The position numbers and the translations under genes were made by a program. Below, piece by piece: positions 28,071-37,094 of a stretch of DNA of 64,000 bases. How positions within the stretch are numbered: the first letter of the stretch is position 1; the number at the start of each line of letters is the position of its first letter. This stretch comes from Olivibacter oleidegradans (GTDB taxonomy: Bacteria > Bacteroidota > Bacteroidia > Sphingobacteriales > Sphingobacteriaceae). The notes beneath the pieces are model-generated. The model had not been told where the DNA came from. It did no database searches and saw only the letters and a list, made by a program, of their open reading frames with translations. The stretch is from contig NZ_JBHLWO010000001.1 of assembly GCF_042432805.1 (NCBI RefSeq), positions 496,001-560,000 on the forward strand, given 5' to 3'.

Positions 28071-29393
28071 ATGAAACTTTCCAATAAAATAGCGCTATAT
28101 AATTCACTTACCAAGGTAATCATCATCTTGGTGTTCAGTTTTGTTATTTACCTTTTTACGGATAGCATTTCGAATCATCATTTGCAGCAGCGCCTCGTAG
28201 ACAAGCGCAAGAAATTCATGCATGGACTTACGCAGGAACAGATCGACCACCTTATTCAAAGCCAAGCCAACTTTACCGACTATAACATTTTAAAGGAAGA
28301 GTTTATTATTCTAACTCCCATTAAGCAACTCGTTAAAAACAACCATGGTAATTTCATCAAACAAACGCGCGAAATAGAGGGGGAAACACAACCTTACCTC
28401 ATTTATACTTACTATTTTAGATTTCATCAAAACAATTATCGCCTGGAAATAGGCGAAACTACGGTTGTGTTAAGTAAATTGGAGAAAAATATCTGGTTAT
28501 TTACCTGCTTAGCACTTCTTATCTCCATCATCATAACCTTAATCATTGATATATCTTTTACTAATAAATTGCTACAACCATTTTATAATATTGTCGAAAA
28601 GAAGCTGAATAAAATTAACGATCCCTTACAGTTTAGCTATATTCCCGAGAAAACAAGTACAGAAGATTTCCTACTGTTAGATAGAAGCCTGATGCAACTA
28701 ATGGAAAAAGTAAGTCGACAGTTGGATGTCGAAAAGCAATTCACTTCAAATGTTTCACATGAACTACTTACTCCGATCAGTACCTTAAGTAGCCGATTTG
28801 AAAATATGCTTAACGATGAAAGTCTATCCACTTCAGCCGTTCAGAAAATAAGTGATTCGTTAATGACGCTCGCATTTTTAAAAAGAACCATAAAAGATCT
28901 ACTTTTGATTGCGAAGATTGACAATGGACAATACGAAAAATTCGAGAAAATCGATCTCACAAACTTGATTGAAGAGATTCGAGTTGAGATGGACGATTTA
29001 CTGGCTAATAAAGAGGTCCAATTACACAACCAATTATCGCCGAAGCTCAATATCATCGGAAATTCAACACTGATTCACATTCTTTTTGCCAACCTCATCA
29101 AAAATGCCATAAAATATAACCAACAGCATGGCACAATTCGTGTCTACAACGAGATAAAAAACGACCATCTCGTTCTTTTCTTTGAGGATTCTGGAATTGG
29201 CATGACAGCGGAAACATTACAACACATATTTAATCGCTATGAACGTTTCAGTACTTCACAGGAAGAAGGGCATGGCTTAGGGCTGGCGATTGCCAAAAGT
29301 ATCGCTGCTTTCCACACGATGGATATCCAGGCTTCCAGTATTCTTCACGAAGGGACCACTATTGCATTGCATATACCTATTACACGTCATTGA
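28071..29393 (+). CDS. Membrane sensor histidine kinase (HisKA/HATPase_c)
   Basis: A 440-residue kinase: TM1 about 14-33, a periplasmic sensor of about 105 residues, TM2 about 141-163, then HisKA with phosphorylated H230 in NVSHELLTPI and a HATPase domain (NLIKNAIKYN, FEDSGIGMTAETL, GHGLGLAIAKS). No HAMP domain is obvious between TM2 and HisKA. I use ATG 28071; TTG 28059 would add four residues. It is the partner of the preceding OmpR-type regulator. The sensor part carries no family I recognise, so the signal is unknown. Confidence 0.92.
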   Translation: MKLSNKIALYNSLTKVIIILVFSFVIYLFTDSISNHHLQQRLVDKRKKFMHGLTQEQIDHLIQSQANFTDYNILKEEFIILTPIKQLVKNNHGNFIKQTREIEGETQPYLIYTYYFRFHQNNYRLEIGETTVVLSKLEKNIWLFTCLALLISIIITLIIDISFTNKLLQPFYNIVEKKLNKINDPLQFSYIPEKTSTEDFLLLDRSLMQLMEKVSRQLDVEKQFTSNVSHELLTPISTLSSRFENMLNDESLSTSAVQKISDSLMTLAFLKRTIKDLLLIAKIDNGQYEKFEKIDLTNLIEEIRVEMDDLLANKEVQLHNQLSPKLNIIGNSTLIHILFANLIKNAIKYNQQHGTIRVYNEIKNDHLVLFFEDSGIGMTAETLQHIFNRYERFSTSQEEGHGLGLAIAKSIAAFHTMDIQASSILHEGTTIALHIPITRH

Positions 29394-29394
29394 A

Positions 29395-29428
29395 TTTCAT
29401 CTTCATCAAATCTTCATGTTAACTTCTC
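29395..29428 (+). promoter_or_regulatory. CTTCAT direct repeats with 11-bp spacing
   Basis: CTTCAT at 29401, CTTCAT at 29412 and the degenerate CTTCTC at 29423 repeat at exactly 11 bp, with another TTTCAT at 29395. This is the standard form of an OmpR/PhoB-type binding site and lies between the kinase gene and the small exported protein gene. Binding by the adjacent regulator is inference. Confidence 0.55.
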
Positions 29429-29514
29429 AACTTTGGTATAACAAAACAACGGAAGCAAAGACATAAATTGAAAGAGCCGTCAAAAGCTTCCGATGTATTA
29501 AAAAGATAAATACC

Positions 29515-29727
29515 ATGAAAAAAACAATTTTAGCGCTTGCATTAGTTGCATCAACTTTCGGCGCATTCGCACAACAAAATGTTAAAAAAGAAACAGTATC
29601 AGCTAAAACTGAAGTTCAAAAAAAAGGTGAAGGTGTAAAAAAGCATCGTAAAAGCCATGCGTTAAAAGGAGAAAGTAAAACCTCAGCCGTCGTGCAAACA
29701 GCTACCGCAAAAAAAGAGGTCAAATAA
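29515..29727 (+). CDS. Small lysine-rich exported protein
   Basis: A 70-residue protein with a signal peptide (MKKTILALALVASTFGAFA, cleavage before QQ). The mature part of about 51 residues is hydrophilic and strongly basic (KKEGVKKHRKSH, KKEVK) with Ala/Thr/Ser, so it is probably disordered in the periplasm or outside. No named family is recognised; similar short basic exported proteins are common in Sphingobacteria. It has its own terminator at 29762 and sits behind an array of regulator-type repeats, so it looks like an inducible target of the neighbouring two-component system. A role in envelope stress or metal or antimicrobial-peptide protection is possible but unsupported. Confidence 0.75.
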   Translation: MKKTILALALVASTFGAFAQQNVKKETVSAKTEVQKKGEGVKKHRKSHALKGESKTSAVVQTATAKKEVK

Positions 29728-29761
29728 TTTGGTAAATAAACAGATAATGCTTGTTCATAAG

Positions 29762-29792
29762 AGCCAACGGTGTAAATGCCGTTAGCTTTTTT
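29762..29792 (+). terminator. Rho-independent terminator of the small exported protein gene
   Basis: AGCCAACGG and CCGTTAGCT pair (8 of 9) around an 8-nt loop and are followed at once by six T residues, 35 nt after the stop codon. Confidence 0.85.
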
Positions 29793-29836
29793 GCTTGACT
29801 TCCGGTAGTAAAATTCCGAAATATTAAATCAATTCG

Positions 29837-29844
29837 TATTTTTG
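29837..29844 (+). promoter_or_regulatory. Orphan TAnnTTTG -7 box
   Basis: TATTTTTG, followed by CATTACC, is an exact -7 element pointing right, with no protein gene on the plus strand downstream until 40626. It could start an untranslated transcript through the 11-bp repeats at 29902-29961, or be chance. Confidence 0.3.
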
Positions 29845-29901
29845 CATTACCTCTATACAACCCGTGATCATTTCTTTCTCTTAAAAAAAACAATCCAATA
29901 A

Positions 29902-29961
29902 TCCACATGAACTCCACGTCAAGTCCACCTTTAGTCCACGTCAGGTCCACGTATCCTTCAC
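29902..29961. repeat. Tandem 11-bp repeats with TCCAC core
   Basis: TCCAC occurs at 29902, 29913, 29924, 29935 and 29946, each exactly 11 bp apart, with a degenerate TTCAC at 29957. Several units read TCCACGTCAAG or TCCACGTCAGG. The unit length is not a multiple of three, so it is not coding. An 11-bp period puts all cores on one face of the helix, which suggests cooperative protein binding or a repeated RNA element. It sits between two converging genes. Confidence 0.75.
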
Positions 29962-30065
29962 TACTCCTTTACTATCTCTTCGCTTTTCTTTCATTTTCTA
30001 TATAGCGGGTACTGTTAGTATATAACCAAAATATCCGCTGAGGGTAAACACAAGAGGAACCGGTT

Positions 30066-30084
30066 CTTCTCCGGACTGGAGAAG
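30066..30084. other. Hairpin near the HTCS 3' end
   Basis: CTTCTCC and GGAGAAG pair perfectly around GGACT. On the plus strand a T-rich stretch follows (TCGATTTGATTTT). It may end a rightward transcript or, less likely, the HTCS operon. Confidence 0.4.
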
Positions 30085-30105
30085 TCGATTTGATTTTAAT
30101 AGCGA

Positions 30106-33100
30106 TCAACTAATTTGATACTTCTTTTGAAATAATCCTTTATACTTTCTTACATATTCAGAAGGTGTCATGCTAAATTCCTTTTGAAACTGCTCGCGAA
30201 AGTACTTTACATCATTGAACCCCGCGATTATTGACACTTCATTGATATTTACGTCCTCTTTTAACAGTGTTTGCGCTGCTTTTCTTAGTTTAATCAGACG
30301 CATAAACTCATTGGCGGTACGTCCTGACAGACTCTTAATCTTTTTATAAAGTGCCGAATGACTCATCCCTATTTCGGCCGCAAGGCTCTTAATAGTAAAT
30401 TCATGATGTAAGTGTTTGAGAACAATGTCCTCGCAGCGTTGTAAAAAAGCTACCTCTTCTTCAGAAATGCCGATGCGGGTTGACAAAGTTACCTGTTCAT
30501 AAAATGTTTCTTCAATTACCTTTTTTTGTTTTAACAGGGCCTGTATTCTTGCCTGCAAATGAACTTCATTAAAGGGTTTGCTAACATAATCGTCAGCCCC
30601 TAACTCTATACCTTTAAGTTTATTTTCTTCTGAAGTACTTGCAGTCAATAAAATCACAGGAATTTTATGCCAAAGTTTGTTTTTTTTCAGCTCCTCTACA
30701 AACTGAAGTCCATCCATATCCGGCATCATCACATCACAAAGAACAATGTCAGCTATTTTACTCGGCAAAGCTGCCAATGCATCCTTAGCGTTATGAAAAA
30801 CCATCAAAGAAAAGCTTGGTTCAAAGCACCTATATAGATAATCAACGATTTCTTGGTTATCGTCGATTATCATCATCAACGGCTTTTTAGTGATTAAAGT
30901 TGTAGGCACCATTGTCTTGCCTTTAGCGTACGAATCTATTATTTGCGGTCTACTGATCGGCTCTTCCAAAAGTTCTTCCAAGAACATCGATTTCTGACCG
31001 ATGTCTTCGTAAATTAAGCGATCTTGCAAATGCTGTCGCCCACGCGGTAAAGAAAGGATAAAGGTACTACCCCCATCAGGCCGATTGAAATAATCCAGCG
31101 TTCCCACATGTTGTTCGGCAAATTTTTTGGAGAGGTATAAGCCTATTCCGAAGCCACTTTGTTGTCCATGTGCATGTCGCGCAAATTTCTCAAACAGTTC
31201 GTTCTGATATTCACGCGGTATTCCACAACCATTGTCTTCTACCAGGAACTGAACTTTATCCTCGTGAAAACGTAGTTTCAATGTCACCGTGCCTCTTGTT
31301 GCAGTAAACTTAAAGGCATTGGTGAGCAGATTAAACAAAATAACTTCTATTTTTTCCCGGTCAGCATAGATAGGCTCGGTTGTTTCGGGCAATTCCAAAA
31401 AAAAGTCAATCGATGCTAACTTAGCCTGCTGCTCATAACATTGATAAATTTCCTGACACAGCTCGTCGGTATTAAGCTGAACGATCTTTAGGTTATCCAA
31501 ATCACTTTCTGCCTTTTTAAATAAAAGCAATTGATCTACCATACTTAAAAGCCGTTTACTATTCCGGTATACGCTTTGCAAAATCTCTAGATTCTGTGCC
31601 TTTTCTTTCGTCAGCAAGGCTCTAATTGGATTAATAATGAGCGTTAAGGGTGTACGGAGTTCATGCGAAACGTGTGTGAAAAACGCGATTTTCTTTTCAT
31701 TCAATTCGTGTTCCTTTTCTTTCTCCATTTTTGCCGTTTCCACTTCATATTTCAGTTGCAAACTGCTTTTTCTATAGCGATTATAACCTGTCACAGTAAA
31801 TAGAAAGAGAATACCATACAAACCATAAGCCCACCAAGTAGCCCACCAGGGCGGTGATACCTGTATGTAAAGTAAGCGTTCATTTGGCATCCACTGCCCA
31901 TCGGCATCGGAGGCTTTAATATGTAAAACGTATTTTCCCGGAGGCAATTTCCCATAATTTGCACTCCGAGTATGGCCGACATAATTCCAATTGTCTTCCC
32001 AGCCCGCTAAGTAGAATGCATAATTGATTTTATCTTGAAAACTATAATTTAAAGCTGCAAAATCTACCGAAAGTACCGCACGATCATAAGGAAGTTTAAG
32101 TGTATTAATCTCACTAAGTCCGCTCTCGCCGGTATTTAAATCCGAATTTTCTATCGGCTTATTATTTATTCGGATGCCCGTAATGCGCAACGGTGCTTTA
32201 CTTTCTAACGATGTTATCGTCTCTGGAAGAAAGATATTGAATCCATTTATACCGCCGAACAACAATTCGCCGGTAGATAGTTTCAACGCTGCATTATAGT
32301 TAAACTGATTGCTCTGTAACCCGTCGGCAGCAAAGAAATTACGAAAGGTATTGTCGCGAGGAGAAAATTCTGATAAACCGTTGAAGGTACTCAACCACAA
32401 ATGGTTGCTGTTGTCTTCTAAGATATTCAATACGGCATTTTCGGGCAACCCATCGGATTCTGAATAGGTTTTAAATGATCTTTTCACCTTATCAAAAAGC
32501 ATTAAGCCCTTACCTTCGGTGGCTAACCAGAATTTTCCCTTTCCACTCGGCTTAATGGCACGTATCGCACTACCCAAAGGAAACCGGACATGCTGTTTGG
32601 CTTGGAGATCTATTTTTATCAAACTGTTGAACGTTCCTCCCCATAACTGTCCGTCTTCATCTTCCGTAATAGTAAGCAGGTTGGTAATCGAATGGTCCGC
32701 AAGCTCAAAGTAGTCTCCTTTCTTATTAAGCCGATAAAGCCCTCCGTCCGACAAGGTTCCTGCCCATATACCTCCTTTGCTATCTTTATAAAGTGCCCAT
32801 ACGTTCGCTTCTTCATATCGGTACACGGTATTAACGCAACGATATCGCTTAAATTGACGGGTTCGAAGGTTAAACTTGTTAATTCCGCCGCCATAAGTTG
32901 CAATCCACAGATTTTCTTCATCGTCTTTTATAATATTCACCACATAATTATTACTGATGCTATTGCTATTGTGGGGATCGTGCTTAAAGTTTTTAAATGT
33001 ATTGGTAGATCGGTTCCACAAGCTTATTCCCGAACCGTCGGTACCTATCCAAACATGATCACGATCTTGTTCACAAAAAGAAATAATAAAGTTACTGCTT

Positions 33101-34176
33101 AAGGCATTCGGATGATTACCATTACGTTGCACCAATTTAAACCGATTAGCCGTTTTATCCAGTATATTTAAACCGCCTCTTAAGGTGCCGATCCATTTCC
33201 GATCGGCATTATCTATATATATTGCGTATACGGCAGCGCTTGATAGATTATCGGCCGCGTCGCCTGCAAAAAAGCCTTGGTGTTCTTCCGTTTGAGGATT
33301 AATCTGAAAAACACCTCCTCCATCTGATCCAACCCATATTTGCCCTTGTTTATCGAGACTTAGGCTCATGACAGGTTGACTACCTATGGCTGCATAATGC
33401 TGATAGATGAATCTATTATTCTGCGATTTTCGAAGTCGATGAAGGCCCTTATTATTACCTATCCATATACTTCCCTGCTTATCTGACACCAAGCAGTTAG
33501 CCTGCCAAACCTTGTGGTCGACCAATTCCAGGAATCCCTTCGTAGCATCATAATACATGAGCCCTACATTCTGCACGAAGACCCAAACCGTTTGTTTACT
33601 ACTCATTACAGCAGCCTGTGCGTGAAATTGATAGGTTAACTGTTTATCACATTTTAACGGAATTTGCTTTGCTCTATTTGTATTTGGGTCATGAAGCAGC
33701 AAACCCTGTCCAGCCGTACAAATCAGCAGGTTGCCGTTTTCCATTTTTAGTAAGGCATTTATAGGAGTGGTAACCTTTCTATCGGGGTTGATTGGTTTGT
33801 TTTCCTCCCTATAAAAAAGAGGGAAGAAACTCCATTTAGATTTATCGAGACGATAAACGCCCATTTTGGTTCCTACCCAAAGATTAGCGGCGCCATCTTC
33901 TTCGATGGCTGATACTCTATTGTTTGGTAAGGATAAAGAATCATCAAGGCTGTTTTTGAAAGTCCTAAACTGATAGCCATCATATTGGTTTAAACCATCA
34001 AAAGTACCCACCCACATAAATCCATATCGATCTTGGAAAATCGTGGTAACGGAATTATTGGATAAACCCTCCTTTAAACCGATACGCTTAAACTGCGCAT
34101 TAACTGTCAAAGAAACAATTATCAATAAAATTAAAATGACCGGTTTCTTTCCGCTTGAAGGGTAAAAATAAAACAT
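30106..34176 (-). CDS. Hybrid two-component system protein (HTCS) with AraC output domain
   Basis: A 1356-residue one-protein sensor-regulator. Order: signal/anchor helix (about 8-28), 14-bladed periplasmic propeller with repeated Reg_prop units (GFMWVGTFDGLNQYDG, LWVGTKMGVYRLD and others, to about 690), Y_Y_Y domain to about 780, TM about 785-807, HisKA with H838 in HVSHELRTPLTL, HATPase_c, receiver with D1148 in VLCDVMMPDMDG, and a C-terminal AraC HTH (about 1255-1355, FTIKSLAAEIGMSHSALYKKIKSL). ATG 34176 is preferred over a TTG 30 nt earlier. HTCS usually sense polysaccharide fragments; here the gene is last in a sugar-acid operon, so it may sense such an acid. It starts 79 nt after the symporter gene. 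Confidence 0.94.
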   Translation of the reverse strand: MFYFYPSSGKKPVILILLIIVSLTVNAQFKRIGLKEGLSNNSVTTIFQDRYGFMWVGTFDGLNQYDGYQFRTFKNSLDDSLSLPNNRVSAIEEDGAANLWVGTKMGVYRLDKSKWSFFPLFYREENKPINPDRKVTTPINALLKMENGNLLICTAGQGLLLHDPNTNRAKQIPLKCDKQLTYQFHAQAAVMSSKQTVWVFVQNVGLMYYDATKGFLELVDHKVWQANCLVSDKQGSIWIGNNKGLHRLRKSQNNRFIYQHYAAIGSQPVMSLSLDKQGQIWVGSDGGGVFQINPQTEEHQGFFAGDAADNLSSAAVYAIYIDNADRKWIGTLRGGLNILDKTANRFKLVQRNGNHPNALSSNFIISFCEQDRDHVWIGTDGSGISLWNRSTNTFKNFKHDPHNSNSISNNYVVNIIKDDEENLWIATYGGGINKFNLRTRQFKRYRCVNTVYRYEEANVWALYKDSKGGIWAGTLSDGGLYRLNKKGDYFELADHSITNLLTITEDEDGQLWGGTFNSLIKIDLQAKQHVRFPLGSAIRAIKPSGKGKFWLATEGKGLMLFDKVKRSFKTYSESDGLPENAVLNILEDNSNHLWLSTFNGLSEFSPRDNTFRNFFAADGLQSNQFNYNAALKLSTGELLFGGINGFNIFLPETITSLESKAPLRITGIRINNKPIENSDLNTGESGLSEINTLKLPYDRAVLSVDFAALNYSFQDKINYAFYLAGWEDNWNYVGHTRSANYGKLPPGKYVLHIKASDADGQWMPNERLLYIQVSPPWWATWWAYGLYGILFLFTVTGYNRYRKSSLQLKYEVETAKMEKEKEHELNEKKIAFFTHVSHELRTPLTLIINPIRALLTKEKAQNLEILQSVYRNSKRLLSMVDQLLLFKKAESDLDNLKIVQLNTDELCQEIYQCYEQQAKLASIDFFLELPETTEPIYADREKIEVILFNLLTNAFKFTATRGTVTLKLRFHEDKVQFLVEDNGCGIPREYQNELFEKFARHAHGQQSGFGIGLYLSKKFAEQHVGTLDYFNRPDGGSTFILSLPRGRQHLQDRLIYEDIGQKSMFLEELLEEPISRPQIIDSYAKGKTMVPTTLITKKPLMMIIDDNQEIVDYLYRCFEPSFSLMVFHNAKDALAALPSKIADIVLCDVMMPDMDGLQFVEELKKNKLWHKIPVILLTASTSEENKLKGIELGADDYVSKPFNEVHLQARIQALLKQKKVIEETFYEQVTLSTRIGISEEEVAFLQRCEDIVLKHLHHEFTIKSLAAEIGMSHSALYKKIKSLSGRTANEFMRLIKLRKAAQTLLKEDVNINEVSIIAGFNDVKYFREQFQKEFSMTPSEYVRKYKGLFQKKYQIS

Positions 34177-34255
34177 ATCTTTAGGCTTGATATTAGTTTT
34201 ACCCAAACATAGGAATTAACTCGCTAAAATCAAATAGCTTTATCCGGTGATCAGG

Positions 34256-35908
34256 TTAGCCAACAAAGAGCTTTCGCTTCCCGTTTTCTCTTGCAGAGGT
34301 TTCACCCCCTTCTTTAAACTTTTCGCTTATTACGGTATGAGCTTGTTGTTGTTGCTTTCTCTCCCTTCTTAGCTTCAACCAGCCACTGTAAAGCAAATTT
34401 TCATTGATTGACGGTTTTGGAAAGAATAGGCTGCTAATATAGCCTACTACGACCACCAGAATATGGCTATATACACCAAGCATAAGCTTGTGATGGGTAA
34501 AATTAAAGGTGCCTAAATCCAGCAGTTTGTACTTATTATCTCCTATACCGACTTCCGTTGACGTTAAAAGTGCATAAGCTGTGAAAAATATACATGTTAC
34601 AATAGCAATATTAACGCCTTTTTCATTGGCCCTACTTGAAAACAGCCCTAACAGAAAGATTCCGACAATGCCACCTGAAAATATAGCATATAATGTAAAA
34701 ATAACCCCTAAAATCCCTTCACTTCCCAAATAAGCATATACGAAGCCAATTATGATGGTAATGATGCCCGATAATACTACAATCCATCTACTACTAGCTA
34801 AATAGATACGATCTGCTTTTCCCGGTTTTATCTTTTTATAGTAATCTTCTACCCCTACTGCTGCCAAGGAGTTAAGATCGGCACTTAAACTACAAATTGC
34901 AGCAGAGATCATGGCCGCTAACACAAACCCCACAACACCTGTTGGCAGTTCGGTCATAATAAAATAGGGGAACACACTATTGGCATTTACATTTGCTGGT
35001 AGCGGTTGCTGAGTATAGTATGCAAATAAGGCAGTTCCAATGAACATGAACAGCGCCCAAACGGGTACGGTAAGTAAGATACCTAATAGCGAAGCTCCAA
35101 TAGCTCCCTTGTCTGTCTTAGCAGTTAAGTATCGCTGAACAACCGTTTGGTCAGTGCCGTATTTTTGTATTCCATAAAATAAGCCATTAATGGCAACGAC
35201 GATGAAGGTCAGATTTTTAAAATCGAAGTCATAAGGTCCGAAGCCGGTTCGATGATTCATTTGGGCAATATGCCATACTTGTTTAGCACCGCCATCAACG
35301 GCAAAGAATATCAATAGCAGACAGATGATTCCGCTTAAAAACAGCATAAATCCCTGAAAAACATCTAACCAGATAACGGCCTCCAAACCACCAAGCAAAT
35401 TAATAGTAATGATAATAGCCCCGGTACCGGCGATTACCCAAAAAGTATTGGCTCCTGTCATACTACTTAAAGCAACTGCCAATAGGTATAACACGGTCCC
35501 CATTCCGGAGAATTGGCGCAGAACAAAGGCAATGGAACTGTAATAACGGGCGAATGATCCGAAGCGCTTTTCAAAATATTCATAGGTGCTTAATCCGATT
35601 ACCTTTCTGTACATAGGTACGATAAACCATATACTAAGCAGCAATACAATTGGCACCATTAACCCTTGGACCAATAAAATCCAGTTGGATGTGAATCCTT
35701 CGCTTGGGTAGCCGAGAAAAGTGACACTGCTTATCAGCGTGGCCAAGAGCGAAATACCGATAGCCCACGACGGAACCCTACCCCTTGCCGAAAAAAATGA
35801 GTGCGTAGACGTTTGATTTTTTGCATAGCGCATCCCCATATACAGGGTAATCATAATAACGATAACTATGATACCATAATCCACCGCCCCTAATGCAGTT
35901 TTTGTCAT
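34256..35908 (-). CDS. Sodium:solute symporter (SSS) family transporter
   Basis: A 550-residue inner-membrane transporter with about 13 helices. The family core FFSARGRVPSWAIGISLLATLISSVTFLGYPSEGF near residues 38-72 includes the Na+-site region, and IQKYGTDQTVVQRYL near 250 is the classic SSS signature. It ends with a basic cytoplasmic tail (KLRRERKQQQQ). It is encoded 31 nt after the DUF1537 kinase and upstream of the HTCS, so it probably imports the substrate of this operon, a sugar acid or similar organic acid. SSS members with this context often carry sialic acid, glucuronate or galactonate; the exact solute is not readable. Confidence 0.93.
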   Translation of the reverse strand: MTKTALGAVDYGIIVIVIMITLYMGMRYAKNQTSTHSFFSARGRVPSWAIGISLLATLISSVTFLGYPSEGFTSNWILLVQGLMVPIVLLLSIWFIVPMYRKVIGLSTYEYFEKRFGSFARYYSSIAFVLRQFSGMGTVLYLLAVALSSMTGANTFWVIAGTGAIIITINLLGGLEAVIWLDVFQGFMLFLSGIICLLLIFFAVDGGAKQVWHIAQMNHRTGFGPYDFDFKNLTFIVVAINGLFYGIQKYGTDQTVVQRYLTAKTDKGAIGASLLGILLTVPVWALFMFIGTALFAYYTQQPLPANVNANSVFPYFIMTELPTGVVGFVLAAMISAAICSLSADLNSLAAVGVEDYYKKIKPGKADRIYLASSRWIVVLSGIITIIIGFVYAYLGSEGILGVIFTLYAIFSGGIVGIFLLGLFSSRANEKGVNIAIVTCIFFTAYALLTSTEVGIGDNKYKLLDLGTFNFTHHKLMLGVYSHILVVVVGYISSLFFPKPSINENLLYSGWLKLRRERKQQQQAHTVISEKFKEGGETSARENGKRKLFVG

Positions 35909-35939
35909 AATGTTGGTTGTTTTAGTGTTAGTATTTGTG

Positions 35940-37094
35940 CTATAGCGTATACCAGTTGTAACTACCCGGTTTTAAAGTTATCCATATTTTTGGCTCTTTA
36001 TATATGCTACAGCGAATTACCCCTGGAGCTAATTCTTCCACTGGTTTTAATTGTCCGATCTGCCGATGTGCTAATATCGTTCCGGCCGTGGCTCCCCCTT
36101 CTATTATCAGTTCTTGGATGGTGACTTCATTCAAGAGGCGATCGACCATTTTTGCCATGCTTATCCTTAAGAAGCTTGGAGTTAATGGCATACTGGATAC
36201 TAGCTCATTATCAAAGGCGATTATTGCTTTTTGATGATGCATTAGCGCAGCCTTCACCCGTTCCATCCAACGGTAGAGCTCTTCTTCATCCATATTTTCC
36301 CCCGGTTTACTGATCGGAAGGTAGCAAACAGGTTCATTCACCATACGCCAAGCCTTAATTCTTTGTATACTTTTCTCATAATTGCTTCCACAGATGTATA
36401 ATGAAGGTCTCCTGAATCCTGTAAATGACTTATTTCCCTCCAATGGTTCGCACCTTAATGCCTTTGCTTTATGCTCAAGAAAAGCAATAAATGCGGAAGA
36501 CCCGCCTGCAAGCAGGGTATCCTCCGGTGCAATTTGTACCCATTTACTAATGTCCTGTTCTGTCGCTATTTCGCCTACAACAAGGCCATGTGCAGGTAAC
36601 GTGTCACTCCATGATTTTATCTGCACGTCTCCTTGCGCTCCAAGCATTTCCAAGACATTGGCATTTTTAACAGGAAATTCGGGATCGCACGAAAAAGCCG
36701 TCTCATGAATTGGTTTATCTTGCACATAGTATTTTCCCTTTCGGATTGTCCGGCCTAACCGTGGATTAGCAGGGAGCAATAATGCCCGTTTGGCACCAAT
36801 AGCAAGCATTTGCGCTGTAAGCTCAGCAACTATATGTCCTCTTAATACAGAATCTACCTTTTTAAATATATGTGTAAAGGAAAGCGTCTTTATCCATCTC
36901 AGTACGTTGTCCAACCGCTCCATCGCCTGCTCTATAGCCATTGACCGCGTGTCTGTATTGATTACCAACAGATCGGTTCCCGAAGTTATAGAAACGTCTA
37001 TTTGATTCGTAATTTCTACCTGAAGGTTATAACGTAGGGCGACCCCTCCTAATTCAGTGGCTCCGGTTAAATCATCTGCGATTACAATAATCAT
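35940..37094 (-). CDS. Four-carbon acid sugar kinase family protein (DUF1537)
   Basis: A 384-residue kinase of the DUF1537 family (DtnK/OtnK/DenK-like), which phosphorylates the terminal hydroxyl of tetronates such as D-threonate, L-threonate or D-erythronate. N-terminal domain: IADDLTGATELGGVALR at 5-21, the DTRS motif near 48 and KKVDSVLRGHI near 80. C-terminal nucleotide-binding domain: LYICGSNYEKSIQRI, then IIEGGATAGTILA near 337. It overlaps PdxA2 by 4 nt (ATGA), so kinase and dehydrogenase are translationally coupled; the pair is known to turn a tetronate into a 4-phosphate and then into dihydroxyacetone phosphate and CO2. Confidence 0.92.
   Translation of the reverse strand: MIIVIADDLTGATELGGVALRYNLQVEITNQIDVSITSGTDLLVINTDTRSMAIEQAMERLDNVLRWIKTLSFTHIFKKVDSVLRGHIVAELTAQMLAIGAKRALLLPANPRLGRTIRKGKYYVQDKPIHETAFSCDPEFPVKNANVLEMLGAQGDVQIKSWSDTLPAHGLVVGEIATEQDISKWVQIAPEDTLLAGGSSAFIAFLEHKAKALRCEPLEGNKSFTGFRRPSLYICGSNYEKSIQRIKAWRMVNEPVCYLPISKPGENMDEEELYRWMERVKAALMHHQKAIIAFDNELVSSMPLTPSFLRISMAKMVDRLLNEVTIQELIIEGGATAGTILAHRQIGQLKPVEELAPGVIRCSIYKEPKIWITLKPGSYNWYTL

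Larger units (their letters stand above)
29793..30105. other. Converging intergenic region with repeat array
   Basis: Between the terminator at 29792 and the HTCS stop there is no supported protein gene. A minus-strand frame of 76 codons (29720-29950) starts with GTG, overlaps the terminator and has no family. The region holds the orphan -7 box, the 11-bp repeats and the hairpin at 30066-30084. Confidence 0.5.

Noticed and set aside
29720..29950. 76-codon minus-strand open frame
   Set aside because: Starts with GTG inside the 11-bp repeat array and runs back through a clear terminator into the small exported protein gene; no family match.
29902..29961. CRISPR array
   Set aside because: The units are 11 bp with no spacers of 25-40 bp and no cas gene is near.
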